DNA from: Streptomyces sp. PH10-H1
GTDB taxonomy: Bacteria > Actinomycetota > Actinomycetes > Streptomycetales > Streptomycetaceae
DNA length: 64,000 nt
Assembly: GCF_030063355.1 (NCBI RefSeq)
Contig: NZ_JASISZ010000009.1
Coordinates: forward strand, 51,206 to 115,205
Direction: 5' to 3'
Below, piece by piece: positions 48,239-57,505 of the stretch; position 1 is the stretch's first letter; every line of letters starts with the position of its first letter. Position numbers and translations under genes: made by a program. The notes beneath the pieces are model-generated. The model searched no databases. It saw only the letters and a program-made list of their open reading frames with translations, and had not been told where the DNA came from.

Positions 48239-50416
48239 TTACCGGCGTGCGGCGGCCATCGCCCGCTGGGCCCGGTAGACGTCGTACACGCCCGGGACGG
48301 ACCGCATGGCGCGCATCAGGCCCGGCAGCGCCTCCGCGTCGGGCAGCTCCACGGTGTACGTATGGCGCACCCGGTGCTCCTGCGGTGGTTCGACGGAGGC
48401 GGAGACGATGCCCACGCCCTGGCCCGCGATGGCCTCGGTGAGATCCGCGAGCAGCCGGGGCCGGCCGAGCGCCTCGGCGAGCAGGGTGGCGCGGTAGCCG
48501 GCCCCCGCGGGGCTGCCGCCGCGCCACCGTACGCGGACGGGGGCGCGGCCGGCCCCGGTCATCCGCAGCGCGGTCGGGCATTCGTCGCGGTGCACCGCGA
48601 CGGTGCCGCCGCGGATGACGAATCCGGTCACCTCGTCGGGCGGCACCGGCGTACAACAGCGCGCCAGGCGCACGGCGGCGCCCACCAGGTCGGTGACGGC
48701 GACCGGCTCGCCCTCGGCGGCGGTGTCCGCGCTGTAGGCGGGGCGCTCCGCCCGCGCGGCGGGCTCCTCGTCGGCCGGGGGCAGCGGGTGGCGTTCCAGC
48801 CAGCGGGTGACGGCGATACGGGCCGCGGGGGTGCGGACGTGCTCCAGCCAGTCGGGGGACGGACCGGAGGCGCCGGTCTCGTCCAGCAGGAGCTGCACGA
48901 TGTCGCCGTCCCGCAGCTTGGTGCGCAGCGGCGCGAGGCGTCCGTTGACCCGGGCGCCGACGCAGGAGTGGCCCCCTTCGCCGTGCAGGGCGTAAGCGGC
49001 GTCCACACAGCTGGCTCCGGCGGGCAGCCGGATCGTGCCGGAGGTGTCGCCGCCGTGGCTGGAGAAGACGGTGACCTCACGGTCCTGGGCGAGGTCGGCC
49101 CGCAGGGCGGTCCAGAACGTGTCGGGGTCGGGGGCGTCGCGCTGCCAGTCGAGCAGGCGCGACAGCCAGCCCGGCTGGGTGGGGTCGACACGTTCGCCGT
49201 CGGCTGCCTGGGGTGTCTCGGCGACGGTGTGCGGATTGCCGAGCGCGATGACACCGGCCTCGGCGACCCGGTGCATCTGCCGGGTGCGGACCAGGACTTC
49301 GGCGATCCGGCCCTCCTCGTCGGCGACGGCGGTGTGCAGTGACTGGTACAGGTTGAACTTGGGGGCCGCGATGAAGTCCTTGAACTCCGCGATCACCGGG
49401 GTGAAGCAGGTGTGCAGCTCACCGAGGACGGCGTAGCAGTCGGCGTCCTCGCCGACGAGCACCAGCAGGCGTCCGAAGTCGCAGCCGCCGAGTTCTGTGG
49501 CGCGGCGTTTGAGCAGGACCCGGTGGACGGAGACCGCGTGCCGCGGCCGGATGGCGACCTCGGCGGCGATCCCGGCCTCACGCAGAACGGCCCGCACGGA
49601 GACGGCGACGGCCGTCAGCGGGTCCTGGCCTGCGGCGTTGGCGAGGATCATGGCGCGGGTGCGGGCGTACTCCTCCGGGTGGAGGATCGCGAAGACCAGG
49701 TCCTCCAGCTCGCTCTTGAGGGCCTGTACGCCCAGCCGTTCGGCGAGCGGGATGAGCACATCGCGGGTGACCTTGGCGATCCGCGCCTGCTTGTCGGGGC
49801 GCATCACCCCGAGGGTGCGCATGTTGTGCAGCCGGTCGGCGAGTTTGATGGACATGACGCGTACGTCGCTGCCGGTGGCGACGAGCATCTTGCGGAAGGT
49901 CTCGGGCTCGGCGGCCGCCCCGTAGTCGACCCGTTCCAGCTTGGTGACGCCGTCGACGAGATAGCAGACCTCCTCGCCGAACTCCTCCCGCACCTGATCG
50001 AGTGTCACTTCCGTGTCCTCGACGGTGTCGTGCAGCAGAGAGGCCGTCAATGTTGTTGTCTCCGCGCCGAGTTCGGCGAGGATCAGGGTGACCGCGAGCG
50101 GATGGGTGATGTACGGCTCGCCGCTCTTGCGCATCTGGCCGCGGTGCGAGGTCTCGGCAAGCAGATAGGCGCGCCGCAGGGTCTCGATACCGGCCGCGCC
50201 GACCCCGGGATGGCGGGTGCGGTGCACTTTGGCGAGGTGCTCGATGGCGTCCGGCACGCGTTGGCCCCTGCCGCCGGCGGGGAGGCCCCATTCGCGTCCG
50301 CCGGGGCCGAGCAGCGCCGCCCTGCCGAGCCGGCGCAGATCGATCCGGCGCAGTCCGCGCCTGCGGCCCTCATCGTCGGGGGCGGGGGCGGCATCCACTG
50401 CGTTGTCCGCGCTCAT
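48239..50416 (-). CDS. rshA: RelA/SpoT-homologue protein (RSH) with intact hydrolase and divergent synthetase domain
   Basis: A 725-residue RSH. The HD (ppGpp hydrolase) domain is intact: GEPYITHPLAVTLILAELGA, LLHDTVEDTEVT and KLADRLHNMRTLG. The synthetase domain keeps FKDFIAAPKFNLYQSLHTAV and EVLVRTRQMHRVAEAG but has degenerate key segments: IRPRHAVSVHR for GRPKHYYSIYRK, and CDFGRLLVLV where canonical enzymes have a YDLVGIRV-like motif, losing the Arg. The terminal AHWKYK signature is also missing. TGS (EVTVFSSHGGDTSGTIRLPA) and ACT domains complete it. S. coelicolor encodes a second RSH, RshA, besides RelA; this is probably its orthologue. Confidence 0.88.
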   Translation of the reverse strand: MSADNAVDAAPAPDDEGRRRGLRRIDLRRLGRAALLGPGGREWGLPAGGRGQRVPDAIEHLAKVHRTRHPGVGAAGIETLRRAYLLAETSHRGQMRKSGEPYITHPLAVTLILAELGAETTTLTASLLHDTVEDTEVTLDQVREEFGEEVCYLVDGVTKLERVDYGAAAEPETFRKMLVATGSDVRVMSIKLADRLHNMRTLGVMRPDKQARIAKVTRDVLIPLAERLGVQALKSELEDLVFAILHPEEYARTRAMILANAAGQDPLTAVAVSVRAVLREAGIAAEVAIRPRHAVSVHRVLLKRRATELGGCDFGRLLVLVGEDADCYAVLGELHTCFTPVIAEFKDFIAAPKFNLYQSLHTAVADEEGRIAEVLVRTRQMHRVAEAGVIALGNPHTVAETPQAADGERVDPTQPGWLSRLLDWQRDAPDPDTFWTALRADLAQDREVTVFSSHGGDTSGTIRLPAGASCVDAAYALHGEGGHSCVGARVNGRLAPLRTKLRDGDIVQLLLDETGASGPSPDWLEHVRTPAARIAVTRWLERHPLPPADEEPAARAERPAYSADTAAEGEPVAVTDLVGAAVRLARCCTPVPPDEVTGFVIRGGTVAVHRDECPTALRMTGAGRAPVRVRWRGGSPAGAGYRATLLAEALGRPRLLADLTEAIAGQGVGIVSASVEPPQEHRVRHTYTVELPDAEALPGLMRAMRSVPGVYDVYRAQRAMAAARR

Positions 50417-50623
50417 CGGGCACCTCCGGCAGCGTCAACCGGCGGCAGGCGCACTCCACGGAGAGTGGGGGCCGCGCCGGTGCTTGATGCTATCGAGCCC
50501 ATCACGTGCGGCAGGGGCGCTCTCGCCCAGAGTGATCCCCATCACCCGTTCGAGGGAACGTGTGCGGGAAGTCGGTACGGAAGGCCGGTTCGGGAAGCCG
50601 GTACCGCAAATGTGTGCCGGACG

Positions 50624-51529
50624 TCAGGCGTTCGGTGCGTCCAGCCACTCCGGGGCGATGGTGCCCTCGGCGACGATCACGGCCGGGCCGGCCATCTCGA
50701 TACGGCCGTCGGTGGATTCGGTGATCACCAGCCGGCCGCCGGGCACATCCACGGTGTACGTGACGGGGCGTCCGGTGACGGCCGGGTCGGCGCCGTCGCG
50801 GCGGGCGGCGGCGACCATCACGGCGCAGGCGCCGGTGCCGCAGGAGCGGGTCTCACCCGAGCCCCGCTCATGGACACGCATCGCCACATGGCGTTCGCCG
50901 CGGTCGACGACGAATTCCGCGTTCACACCGGTCGGGTACGCCGCGGCGGGTGTGACGGCGGGCGCGGCCAGCAGGTTTCCCGCGTCGTCGAGGCTGTCGA
51001 CGAAGGCGACGGCGTGCGGATTGCCCATGTTGACGTTGCGCGCGGGCCAGCGGCGGTCGCCCACGGCGACGGTCACTTCCCCCTCGGGCAGCACGGCGCG
51101 GCCCATGTCGACGGTGATGTCGCCCGGGACGCCGTCCGGGCCCGTCTTGGCGATGTGCACCCGGCGGACGCCGGCGCGGGTGGCCACGGCCAGCTCACCG
51201 GCCCCGGTGAGCCCGGCGCGCTGCAGGTAGCGGGCGAAGACCCGGACCCCGTTGCCGCACATCTCGGCGATGCTTCCGTCGCTGTTGCGGTAGTCCATGA
51301 ACCACTCGGCCTCGCCGGCCATGCCGACGGCCTCCGGATGGGCCGCGGAGCGCACCACCCGCAGCAGCCCGTCGCCGCCGATGCCCGCCCGGCGGTCGCA
51401 CAGCCGGGCAACGGCCGCCGCGGACAGCTCGATGCGGCCGTCCACGTCGGGGACGATCACGAAGTCATTCTCGGTGCCGTGGCCCTTGAGGAAGGGCAGG
51501 CTCTGCTGCGCGGTGGTCACGTTGGTCAC
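50624..51529 (-). CDS. dapF: Diaminopimelate epimerase
   Basis: A 301-residue PLP-independent epimerase converting LL- to meso-diaminopimelate for lysine and cell-wall synthesis. The start gives MTNVTTAQQSLPFLKGHGTE. The two catalytic cysteines are in AEMCGNGVRVFARYL and SCGTGACAVMVAA. A DFVIVPD motif and VNMGNPHAVAFVD are also present. It follows a small membrane protein gene by about 35 bases and miaA beyond that. Confidence 0.95.
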   Translation of the reverse strand: MTNVTTAQQSLPFLKGHGTENDFVIVPDVDGRIELSAAAVARLCDRRAGIGGDGLLRVVRSAAHPEAVGMAGEAEWFMDYRNSDGSIAEMCGNGVRVFARYLQRAGLTGAGELAVATRAGVRRVHIAKTGPDGVPGDITVDMGRAVLPEGEVTVAVGDRRWPARNVNMGNPHAVAFVDSLDDAGNLLAAPAVTPAAAYPTGVNAEFVVDRGERHVAMRVHERGSGETRSCGTGACAVMVAAARRDGADPAVTGRPVTYTVDVPGGRLVITESTDGRIEMAGPAVIVAEGTIAPEWLDAPNA

Positions 51530-51563
51530 ACGGACAAGGGTAGTGCCACGGCGCCGGCGCGAT

Positions 51564-51992
51564 TCAGCGCAGGCGGGCCACGCGCACGATGGCGAGGAAC
51601 GCCAGCAGCCCGCTGATCAGCGTGTAGGCGACGATGTAGCGCCAGTCCGCGCGGCGGCCGGAGCCGCGGGCGGGCAGCCCGGGCCAGGTGTAGCCGACCC
51701 GGCGGGCGGCCATGATGCCCCAGCCCGCGGAGCAGCAGCTGAGCAGCAGGCCGAGCATCGCGACGACCGCGCCGCCGTCACCGAACTCGAAGGCGAGCGG
51801 GAAGGCGAACATCAGTGATCCGCCGACGCCGAGGGCGACGATCGGGGCGAGCTGCCAGATCCGCAGCCGCCGCTGGGGCCGCAGCTCGACCGGAACGGTT
51901 TCCGGCTCGGGCAGGGAATCCGTCCCGAGCAGGGAATCCGTCTCGGCGTCGTGGTCGGGTGACGTGTCGCGGGGACCGGCTTCCATCGCCAC
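51564..51992 (-). CDS. Small two- to three-helix membrane protein
   Basis: A 142-residue protein. A cytoplasmic acidic N-terminus (about 45 residues, with the near-duplicated LLGTDSLPEPE) is followed by hydrophobic helices around residues 48-68, 72-95 and 120-138. The GTG start has GGGAGGG upstream; an ATG two codons later is the alternative. It lies between miaA and dapF on the same strand and is probably co-transcribed. No family function is known. Confidence 0.75.
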   Translation of the reverse strand: MAMEAGPRDTSPDHDAETDSLLGTDSLPEPETVPVELRPQRRLRIWQLAPIVALGVGGSLMFAFPLAFEFGDGGAVVAMLGLLLSCCSAGWGIMAARRVGYTWPGLPARGSGRRADWRYIVAYTLISGLLAFLAIVRVARLR

Positions 51993-52091
51993 GCGCCCTC
52001 CCCAATCTCCGACGCCGAAACTCGATGCTCGATGATGGCACGGCCGCGTGGGCGCCTCATCACGCTGAGGCGTCCCGATGCCATCACGTGA

Positions 52092-53045
52092 TCAGGCTGT
52101 AACCGCAGCCGCGACCAACGTCAGCGCCTGATCGGTGAGTTCCGTGCCGCGCGCGGTGAGCCAGTGCACCCGCTGATCACGGCGGAACCACGAATCCTGG
52201 CGCCGCGCGAAGCGCTTGGTGGCCCGTACGGTCTCGGTGCGCGCCTCCTCGTCGGTGCACTCCCCCGCGAGGGCCGAGAGCACCTGCTGGTAGCCGAGCG
52301 CCCGCGAGGCGGTGCGTCCGTCGCGCAGTCCCACGGCGTCCAGCGCCCGTACCTCCTCCATCAGACCGGCCTCCCACATCCGGTCCACCCGCAGCGCGAT
52401 GCGCTCGTCGAGTTCGGGCCGCGGCACGTCGACGCCGATCTGCACGGTGTCGTAGACCGAGTCGGGGCCCGGCAGATTCGCGGTGAACGGGCGGCCGGTG
52501 ATCTCCACCACCTCCAGCGCCCGGACGATCCGGCGGCCGTTGCTCGGCAGGATGGCGCGCCCCGCCTCGGGGTCGACGGCGGCGAGCCGGGCGTGCAGCG
52601 CGGCGGAGCCGTGCTCGTCGAGCTCCACCTCCAGCCGGGCCCGGACGGCGGCGTCGGTGCCGGGGAACTCCAGCGCGTCGATGGCCCCGCGGACGTACAG
52701 CCCGGATCCGCCGACCAGCACCGGCGTTCGCCCGGCGGCGTGCAGCCGGTCGATCTCGGCGCGGGCGAGACGCTGGTACTCGGCCACGCTCGCGGCCTCG
52801 GTGACGTCCCAGATGTCCAGCAGATGGTGCGGCACGCCGTGGCGCTCGCCGGTGGTCAGCTTGGCGGTGCCGATGTCCATGCCCCGGTAGAGCTGCATGG
52901 AGTCGGCATTGACGACCTCACCGTTCAGGGCCTGGGCGAGGGCTACGCCCAGATCGGACTTGCCGGCCGCGGTGGGGCCGACGACGGCGATGACAACATC
53001 TTTGGTCAGGAGTACGGGGGGTCGCTCCCCGGGAGTGTGCAGCAC
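52092..53045 (-). CDS. miaA: tRNA dimethylallyltransferase
   Basis: A 317-residue enzyme adding a dimethylallyl group to A37 of UNN-reading tRNAs. Motifs: the P-loop VVGPTAAGKSDL, EVVNADSMQLYRGMDIGTAK and LVGGSGLYVRGAID. The GTG start has GGAG upstream. The product is the substrate of MiaB, also encoded in this window. In Streptomyces miaA is linked to bldA tRNA function and development, which makes the locus relevant to morphogenesis. Confidence 0.95.
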   Translation of the reverse strand: MLHTPGERPPVLLTKDVVIAVVGPTAAGKSDLGVALAQALNGEVVNADSMQLYRGMDIGTAKLTTGERHGVPHHLLDIWDVTEAASVAEYQRLARAEIDRLHAAGRTPVLVGGSGLYVRGAIDALEFPGTDAAVRARLEVELDEHGSAALHARLAAVDPEAGRAILPSNGRRIVRALEVVEITGRPFTANLPGPDSVYDTVQIGVDVPRPELDERIALRVDRMWEAGLMEEVRALDAVGLRDGRTASRALGYQQVLSALAGECTDEEARTETVRATKRFARRQDSWFRRDQRVHWLTARGTELTDQALTLVAAAVTA

Positions 53046-53237
53046 CTGTCCAGTCTCCCAAACCTCTGAGCCCGCTCACGATCGAGGGACGTGACGGAGC
53101 GCGGCCGGACTCGTTGCCTCTGGAGAGATTCCGCTGGCCGGTTTCCGGGTTTTACGGACCGGCCGGACCCCCACAGCGCAACGAGGCGCCCCGGGCAACG
53201 CGGAATTTCGACCTCACGAGTATGGTCTGGAGTAGAA

Positions 53238-53501
53238 ATGGGCGTTTTCGGATGGTTTCGGCGTCAGTCGGCCGACCCGTCAACCGAGACGGCGGAAGCC
53301 ATCACTCTGACGGCGGATCCGGAGGACGTCGAGGCGGTCGCGGAGCCCGCCGAGGCGGAGGACCGGACGGAGCCGGACGGGCCCGCGGAGCAGGCCGGAG
53401 CGGCGGAGTCCGCCGAAGCGGCCGATCCCGTCGGCATCCCGAAGCAGCAGTCCACCGCGGAGGCCGCCGACAGCGAGGCCGGTGAGGGCGCCCGTACATA
53501 G
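53238..53501 (+). CDS. Small acidic conserved Streptomyces protein
   Basis: An 87-residue, Glu/Ala-rich protein starting MGVFGWFRRQSADPST, with GGAG five bases before the ATG. The N-terminus (GVFGWFRR) and C-terminus (IPKQQSTAEAADSEAGEGAR) match a small protein conserved in Streptomyces, sometimes labelled gliding-motility protein without evidence. The middle is low-complexity acidic (EAVAEPAEAEDRTEPDGPAE) and probably disordered. It is followed after 22 bases by the antitoxin-like gene, likely one transcript. Confidence 0.72.
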   Translation: MGVFGWFRRQSADPSTETAEAITLTADPEDVEAVAEPAEAEDRTEPDGPAEQAGAAESAEAADPVGIPKQQSTAEAADSEAGEGART

Positions 53502-53523
53502 CCGTCCCGAGGGAAGGTGCCGG

Positions 53524-53781
53524 ATGAGCCTCAAGGACACGCTCAAGGACAAGCTGGGACTCGCCAAGCACAAGGCGGGCGACTTCGCTCAGCAGCACGG
53601 AGACAAGATCGAGTCCGGAATCGACAAGGCAGCCCACACGGTGGATTCCAAGACCGGCGGAAAGTACACCGACAAGATCGAGACGGGCGTGCACAAGGCG
53701 AAGGGTGCCTTGGACCACCTGAAGGGCAAGGAGGAAGGCGGTCCGGACACCGAGGAGAGCGGTCCGAACACCCCGGCCTGA
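53524..53781 (+). CDS. MT0933-type antitoxin-like small protein
   Basis: An 85-residue, Lys/Asp-rich protein starting MSLKDTLKDKLGLAKHKAGD, with repeats of an amphipathic helix unit (DKIESGIDKAAHTVDSKTGG and DKIETGVHKAKGALDHLKG). It matches the small family annotated as MT0933-like antitoxin. No toxin gene is adjacent, and such orphan copies are common in actinobacteria, so the antitoxin name should not be taken as function. GGAAGG precedes the ATG. Confidence 0.7.
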   Translation: MSLKDTLKDKLGLAKHKAGDFAQQHGDKIESGIDKAAHTVDSKTGGKYTDKIETGVHKAKGALDHLKGKEEGGPDTEESGPNTPA

Positions 53782-53874
53782 CCCTCAGCACCGGCGCGGG
53801 AAGGCCGCGGGCGCTTCGGCCCTGCGGCCTTCGACGCCCGCCCTCAGCCGTCCGCCGCCACCCGCCGGGGCACC

Positions 53875-54600
53875 TTACGTCCAGGTGGCGACAAAGTAGC
53901 CGACGCCGTACGGCGCGTCCTCGTAGAGCAGCTGTCCGGCCAGCCCCGCGCCCTGCGCGGCCCCCGCCAGGACCTGCCAGGGGGCGCGTCCCGCCGCCTT
54001 GAGCGTATCCGCGAGTTCCGCGTCCAGCGCGGCCAGGGCCGCCGTGTCGGCCGCGGCCAGCGCGGCGGCGACCGAGGCGTCGAAGGGTTCCGCGCGCTCG
54101 TCCAGATAGCCGGGCGCCTTGACGGTGCGGCAGGCGCTGCCATCGCCCATCACCAGCAGCGCGACCCGTTCCGCCGCTGCCGCGATCATGGCGCCGGTGG
54201 CGGCGCAGCGGTCCTGTTCGAGCGGCTCTCCCACGCCCAGGCCCTCCACCGGAGCGGCGGCCCAGCCCCCCAGCAGCCAGGCGGCGACGGCCAGCGAGGG
54301 CGGCAGCAGACGGCCGGCGGCCCCGGGCTCGGTGCCGGGCTCGGCGCCGTGGGTGCCAAGGCGCACGTCGAGCTCCACTCCGAACTCGCGGAACGAACCG
54401 CGCGAGCCCTCGGGGTGCGGCCCCCGGACGGACTGCTCCGCCGGGCCGATCACCACCAGCCGGTCCGGCCGGGACGCCGCGAGCACCCCGATCGCATCGG
54501 CGCACGCGGCGCGCAGCGCGTCCAGCTCGGGCGCGGCACCGGCCGCCACCTCGGGTACGAGCAGCGGGGCGGACGGACAGACTGCGGCGGCTACGAGCAT
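53875..54600 (-). CDS. Class III extradiol dioxygenase-like (LigB/MEMO-type) protein
   Basis: A 241-residue protein starting MLVAAAVCPSAPLLVPEVAA, which resembles the N-terminus of the class III extradiol ring-cleavage dioxygenase B-subunit fold. DRLVVIGPAEQSVRG and RVALLVMGDGSACRTVKAPG fit the core. The His pair that binds iron in true dioxygenases is not obvious, so catalytic activity is uncertain. It follows miaB on the same strand past a hairpin. Confidence 0.7.
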   Translation of the reverse strand: MLVAAAVCPSAPLLVPEVAAGAAPELDALRAACADAIGVLAASRPDRLVVIGPAEQSVRGPHPEGSRGSFREFGVELDVRLGTHGAEPGTEPGAAGRLLPPSLAVAAWLLGGWAAAPVEGLGVGEPLEQDRCAATGAMIAAAAERVALLVMGDGSACRTVKAPGYLDERAEPFDASVAAALAAADTAALAALDAELADTLKAAGRAPWQVLAGAAQGAGLAGQLLYEDAPYGVGYFVATWT

Positions 54601-54670
54601 GACCGCAGCCTAGTGCCGGGACCGGCAGGTTCCCCGGGTTACGCGTCCCTCGGCCGCGCTGCCCTCAATC

Positions 54671-54727
54671 TCCCCCAGCTAACGCTGGGAGGTGCCCCTG
54701 GACGGCTGGAAATCCAGCCCGTCCAGG
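54671..54727. terminator. Two adjacent hairpins downstream of miaB
   Basis: The first is CCCAGC-TAAC-GCTGGG within TCCCCCAGCTAACGCTGGGA, a motif I recall as a dispersed intergenic repeat in Streptomyces. The second pairs CCCTGGACG with CGTCCAGGG around a CTGGA-AA-TCCAG core (54695-54727), a strong stem. They lie just past the miaB stop. Confidence 0.6.
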
Positions 54728-54733
54728 GCGACG

Positions 54734-56233
54734 TCAGTCGCGGCCGCAGCCGCTCTCCACTACCGGCAGGGGCGCCGGGGCGCCGATCGTCGGCAGCCCC
54801 AGCATCACGCCGGCCGGCGCCTGGGGAGCGGCGTTGCGCTGCTCCCACGCGTCACCGGCCCGCGTACGCCGCACGGCGAGCGCGGGCCGCTCGGCGAGCA
54901 GGTGGTGCGGGGCGGCGTAGGTGATCTCCACCGTGGCCATGTCACCGGGGCGGGGGGCGGCGCCCGCCGGCTTCTCGAAGTGCACGAGACGGCTGTCGGG
55001 AGCGCGGCCGGACAGCCGGTGGGTGGCGTTGTCCTTGCGGCCCTCGCCCTCGGCGACCAGCACCTCCAGCGTGCGGCCGACCTGCGTCTTGTTCTCCTCC
55101 CAGGAGATCTGCTCCTGGAGGGCGGACAGCCGCATGTAGCGCTCCTGAACGACTTGCTTGGGGATCTGCCCGTCCATGTCGGCCGCCGGGGTCCCGGGGC
55201 GCTTGGAGTACTGGAAGGTGAACGCCTGCGCGAAGCGCGCCTCGCGCACCACGTGCATCGTCTGCTCGAAGTCCTCCTCGGTCTCGCCGGGGAAGCCCAC
55301 GATGATGTCGGTGGAGATGGCGGCGTCCGGCATGGCCGCGCGCACTTTCTCGATGATGTTGAGGTAACGGTCCTGCCGGTACGAGCGGCGCATCGCCTTG
55401 AGGATGGCGTCGGAACCGGACTGCATCGGCATGTGCAGCTGGTGCATCACGTTCGGCGTCTCGGCCATGGCCGCGATCACGTCGTCGGTGAAATCGCGCG
55501 GGTGCGGGGAGGTGAAGCGCACCCGCTCCAGGTCCTCGATCTGCCCGGTGGCGCGCAGCAGCTTGGAGAACGCCTCGCGGTCGCCCATGCCCGAGCCGTA
55601 CGCGTTGACGTTCTGCCCGAGCAGGGTGATCTCGACGACGCCCTCGGCGACCAGTGCCTCGACCTCGGCGAGGATGTCGCCGGGCCGCCGGTCCTCCTCC
55701 TTGCCGCGCAGCGCGGGCACGATGCAGAAGGTGCAGGTGTTGTTGCAGCCCACCGAGACCGAGACCCACGCGGCATAGGCGGACTCACGGCGGGACGGCA
55801 GCGTGGAGGGGAACGCCTCCAGCGACTCGGCGATCTCGACCTGCGCCTCTTCGGCGATCCTGGCCCGCTCCAGCAGCACCGGCAGCCGGCCGATGTTGTG
55901 GGTGCCGAAGACCACATCGACCCAGGGGGCCCGCTTCACGATGGTGTCGCGGTCCTTCTGGGCGAGGCAGCCGCCGACCGCGATCTGCATGCCGGGCCGG
56001 GCCGCCTTCTGCGGGGCGAGCTGGCCGAGGTTGCCGTAGAGCCGGTTGTCGGCGTTCTCCCGCACCGCGCAGGTGTTGAAGACGACGACGTCCGCCCCGT
56101 CGGCCCCCTTGGGCGCGCGGACATAGCCCGCGCCCTCCAGAAGGCCGGACAGCCGTTCCGAATCGTGCACGTTCATCTGGCACCCGTAGGTGCGGACCTC
56201 GTATGTCCTCAAACCAGCCACCTCACCGCTCAC
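54734..56233 (-). CDS. miaB: tRNA-2-methylthio-N6-dimethylallyladenosine synthase
   Basis: A 499-residue radical-SAM methylthiotransferase acting after MiaA. N-terminal cluster cysteines are in [24 protein letters not shown] and VGGCLAQKD. The radical SAM CxxxCxxC is [20 protein letters not shown]. The TRAM domain is at the end ([14 protein letters not shown] onward). The C-terminal extension of about 30 residues past TRAM ([20 protein letters not shown]) is variable. It is divergent from the TAXI-protein gene. Confidence 0.95.
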   Translation of the reverse strand: MSGEVAGLRTYEVRTYGCQMNVHDSERLSGLLEGAGYVRAPKGADGADVVVFNTCAVRENADNRLYGNLGQLAPQKAARPGMQIAVGGCLAQKDRDTIVKRAPWVDVVFGTHNIGRLPVLLERARIAEEAQVEIAESLEAFPSTLPSRRESAYAAWVSVSVGCNNTCTFCIVPALRGKEEDRRPGDILAEVEALVAEGVVEITLLGQNVNAYGSGMGDREAFSKLLRATGQIEDLERVRFTSPHPRDFTDDVIAAMAETPNVMHQLHMPMQSGSDAILKAMRRSYRQDRYLNIIEKVRAAMPDAAISTDIIVGFPGETEEDFEQTMHVVREARFAQAFTFQYSKRPGTPAADMDGQIPKQVVQERYMRLSALQEQISWEENKTQVGRTLEVLVAEGEGRKDNATHRLSGRAPDSRLVHFEKPAGAAPRPGDMATVEITYAAPHHLLAERPALAVRRTRAGDAWEQRNAAPQAPAGVMLGLPTIGAPAPLPVVESGCGRD

Positions 56234-56428
56234 CCGACCAGGGTACGGGGGGTGCGGGGGTACGAAGAGCCGCGGACCGCCCCGCCCGCGCCACCCCGTA
56301 CCGCTCGCCCCGCCCCGCCCTTACCGCTCGCCCCGCCCTTCCCGTACCGCTTGCCCGTCCCCGCGCCCCGCCCCCTCCGGCTCGGCCGGCGCTATCCACG
56401 ACGGCTCCGGCCTGGCAGGATCCGCACC

Positions 56429-57412
56429 ATGAACCTCCCCCACCTCGGCAGACGCCGCGCGCTGCAGTCGGTCCTCGCGGCCGCCGCCGCACTCGCGCTG
56501 CTGCTGTGGTGGCTCCTGCCGTCCCGGGGGCCCTCGTATCCACACGAACCGGTCTCGTTCTCCACGGGCGTGGCCGCCGGGGTGTACGAGACCTACGGGA
56601 AGATGCTGAAGAGCGATCTGCGGGAGCAGCTGCCCGGGGTGACGGTCAACCTCGTCCAGTCGCACGGCTCGGTGGACAACGTGAAACGGGTCGCCTCGGG
56701 GCGGGCCGACTTCACCATCGCCGCCGCCGACGCCGTCGCGAACTACCAGGGACCGGGCAAGGACCGGCTGCGCGCCTGCGCGCGGCTGTACGACGACTAC
56801 ATGCAGCTCATCGTCCCCAAGAACTCGGCGATCGCTTCCGCCCGCGACCTGCGCGGCAAGCGCGTCGGGGTCGGCCAGGCGGATTCCGGCGTCAACCTCA
56901 TCACCCGGCGGCTGCTGGCCGCCGCCGGGGTCGACATGGCCAAGGACCTCACCGCCGTGCCGGTAGGTATAGACACGGCGCCCGCCCTGCTCAAGGCCGG
57001 GAAACTGGACGCGTTCTTCTGGTCCGGCGGCCTGCCGACCACGACCGTCACCGATCTCGCCAATTCGAGCAACGTCAAACTAGTCCAGCTCGGCGACCTG
57101 GTGGACAAACTGCACGCCATGGGCGACCCGATGGGCTACTACCGCGAGGCGGTGATGCCCGCGGACGCGTATCCCACGATGCAGCACGGCCTGTCGGTGA
57201 AGACCATCGCCGTCGCCAATCTGCTCGTGACGACCGACCGGGCGGACACCGGACTCGTCGAACGGCTCACCCGCGCGGTGATCGACAGCCGCGACAGGAT
57301 CGGCAGCAAGGTCCACGCCGCCCAGCTCGTGGACCTGCGCACCGCGGTCTTCACCGACCCGCTGCCCCTGCACGAGGGCGCGCGCCGCTACTACCGCTCG
57401 GTGAAGTCTTAG
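56429..57412 (+). CDS. TAXI-family solute-binding protein without a TRAP permease
   Basis: A 327-residue protein. The ATG giving MNLPHLGRRRALQSVLAAAA follows an AGGA. A single hydrophobic helix (about 14-28) without lipobox acts as signal or membrane anchor. The TAXI core is clear: EPVSFSTGVAAGVYETYGKM, LVQSHGSVDNVKRVASGRAD, YMQLIVPKNSAIASARDLRG, KRVGVGQADSGVNLITRRLL and DAFFWSGGLPTTTVTDLANS. TAXI proteins normally feed fused TRAP permeases and bind glutamate or related carboxylates. None is encoded nearby, so a sensory role is plausible. It is followed 94 bases later by the kinase gene in the same orientation. Confidence 0.85.
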   Translation: MNLPHLGRRRALQSVLAAAAALALLLWWLLPSRGPSYPHEPVSFSTGVAAGVYETYGKMLKSDLREQLPGVTVNLVQSHGSVDNVKRVASGRADFTIAAADAVANYQGPGKDRLRACARLYDDYMQLIVPKNSAIASARDLRGKRVGVGQADSGVNLITRRLLAAAGVDMAKDLTAVPVGIDTAPALLKAGKLDAFFWSGGLPTTTVTDLANSSNVKLVQLGDLVDKLHAMGDPMGYYREAVMPADAYPTMQHGLSVKTIAVANLLVTTDRADTGLVERLTRAVIDSRDRIGSKVHAAQLVDLRTAVFTDPLPLHEGARRYYRSVKS

Positions 57413-57505
57413 GGCCTGTCCGGCTGCCGGACGTGATCCTTCCGCTCGCGCGTCAGGGTCCGGGCGGCCTCTCGCGATCGGCCGGCCAGGCCCTAATCTC
57501 TACGC

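Noticed and set aside
53524..53781. Toxin-antitoxin module
   Set aside because: Only the antitoxin-family protein is present. The preceding acidic protein has no toxin features.
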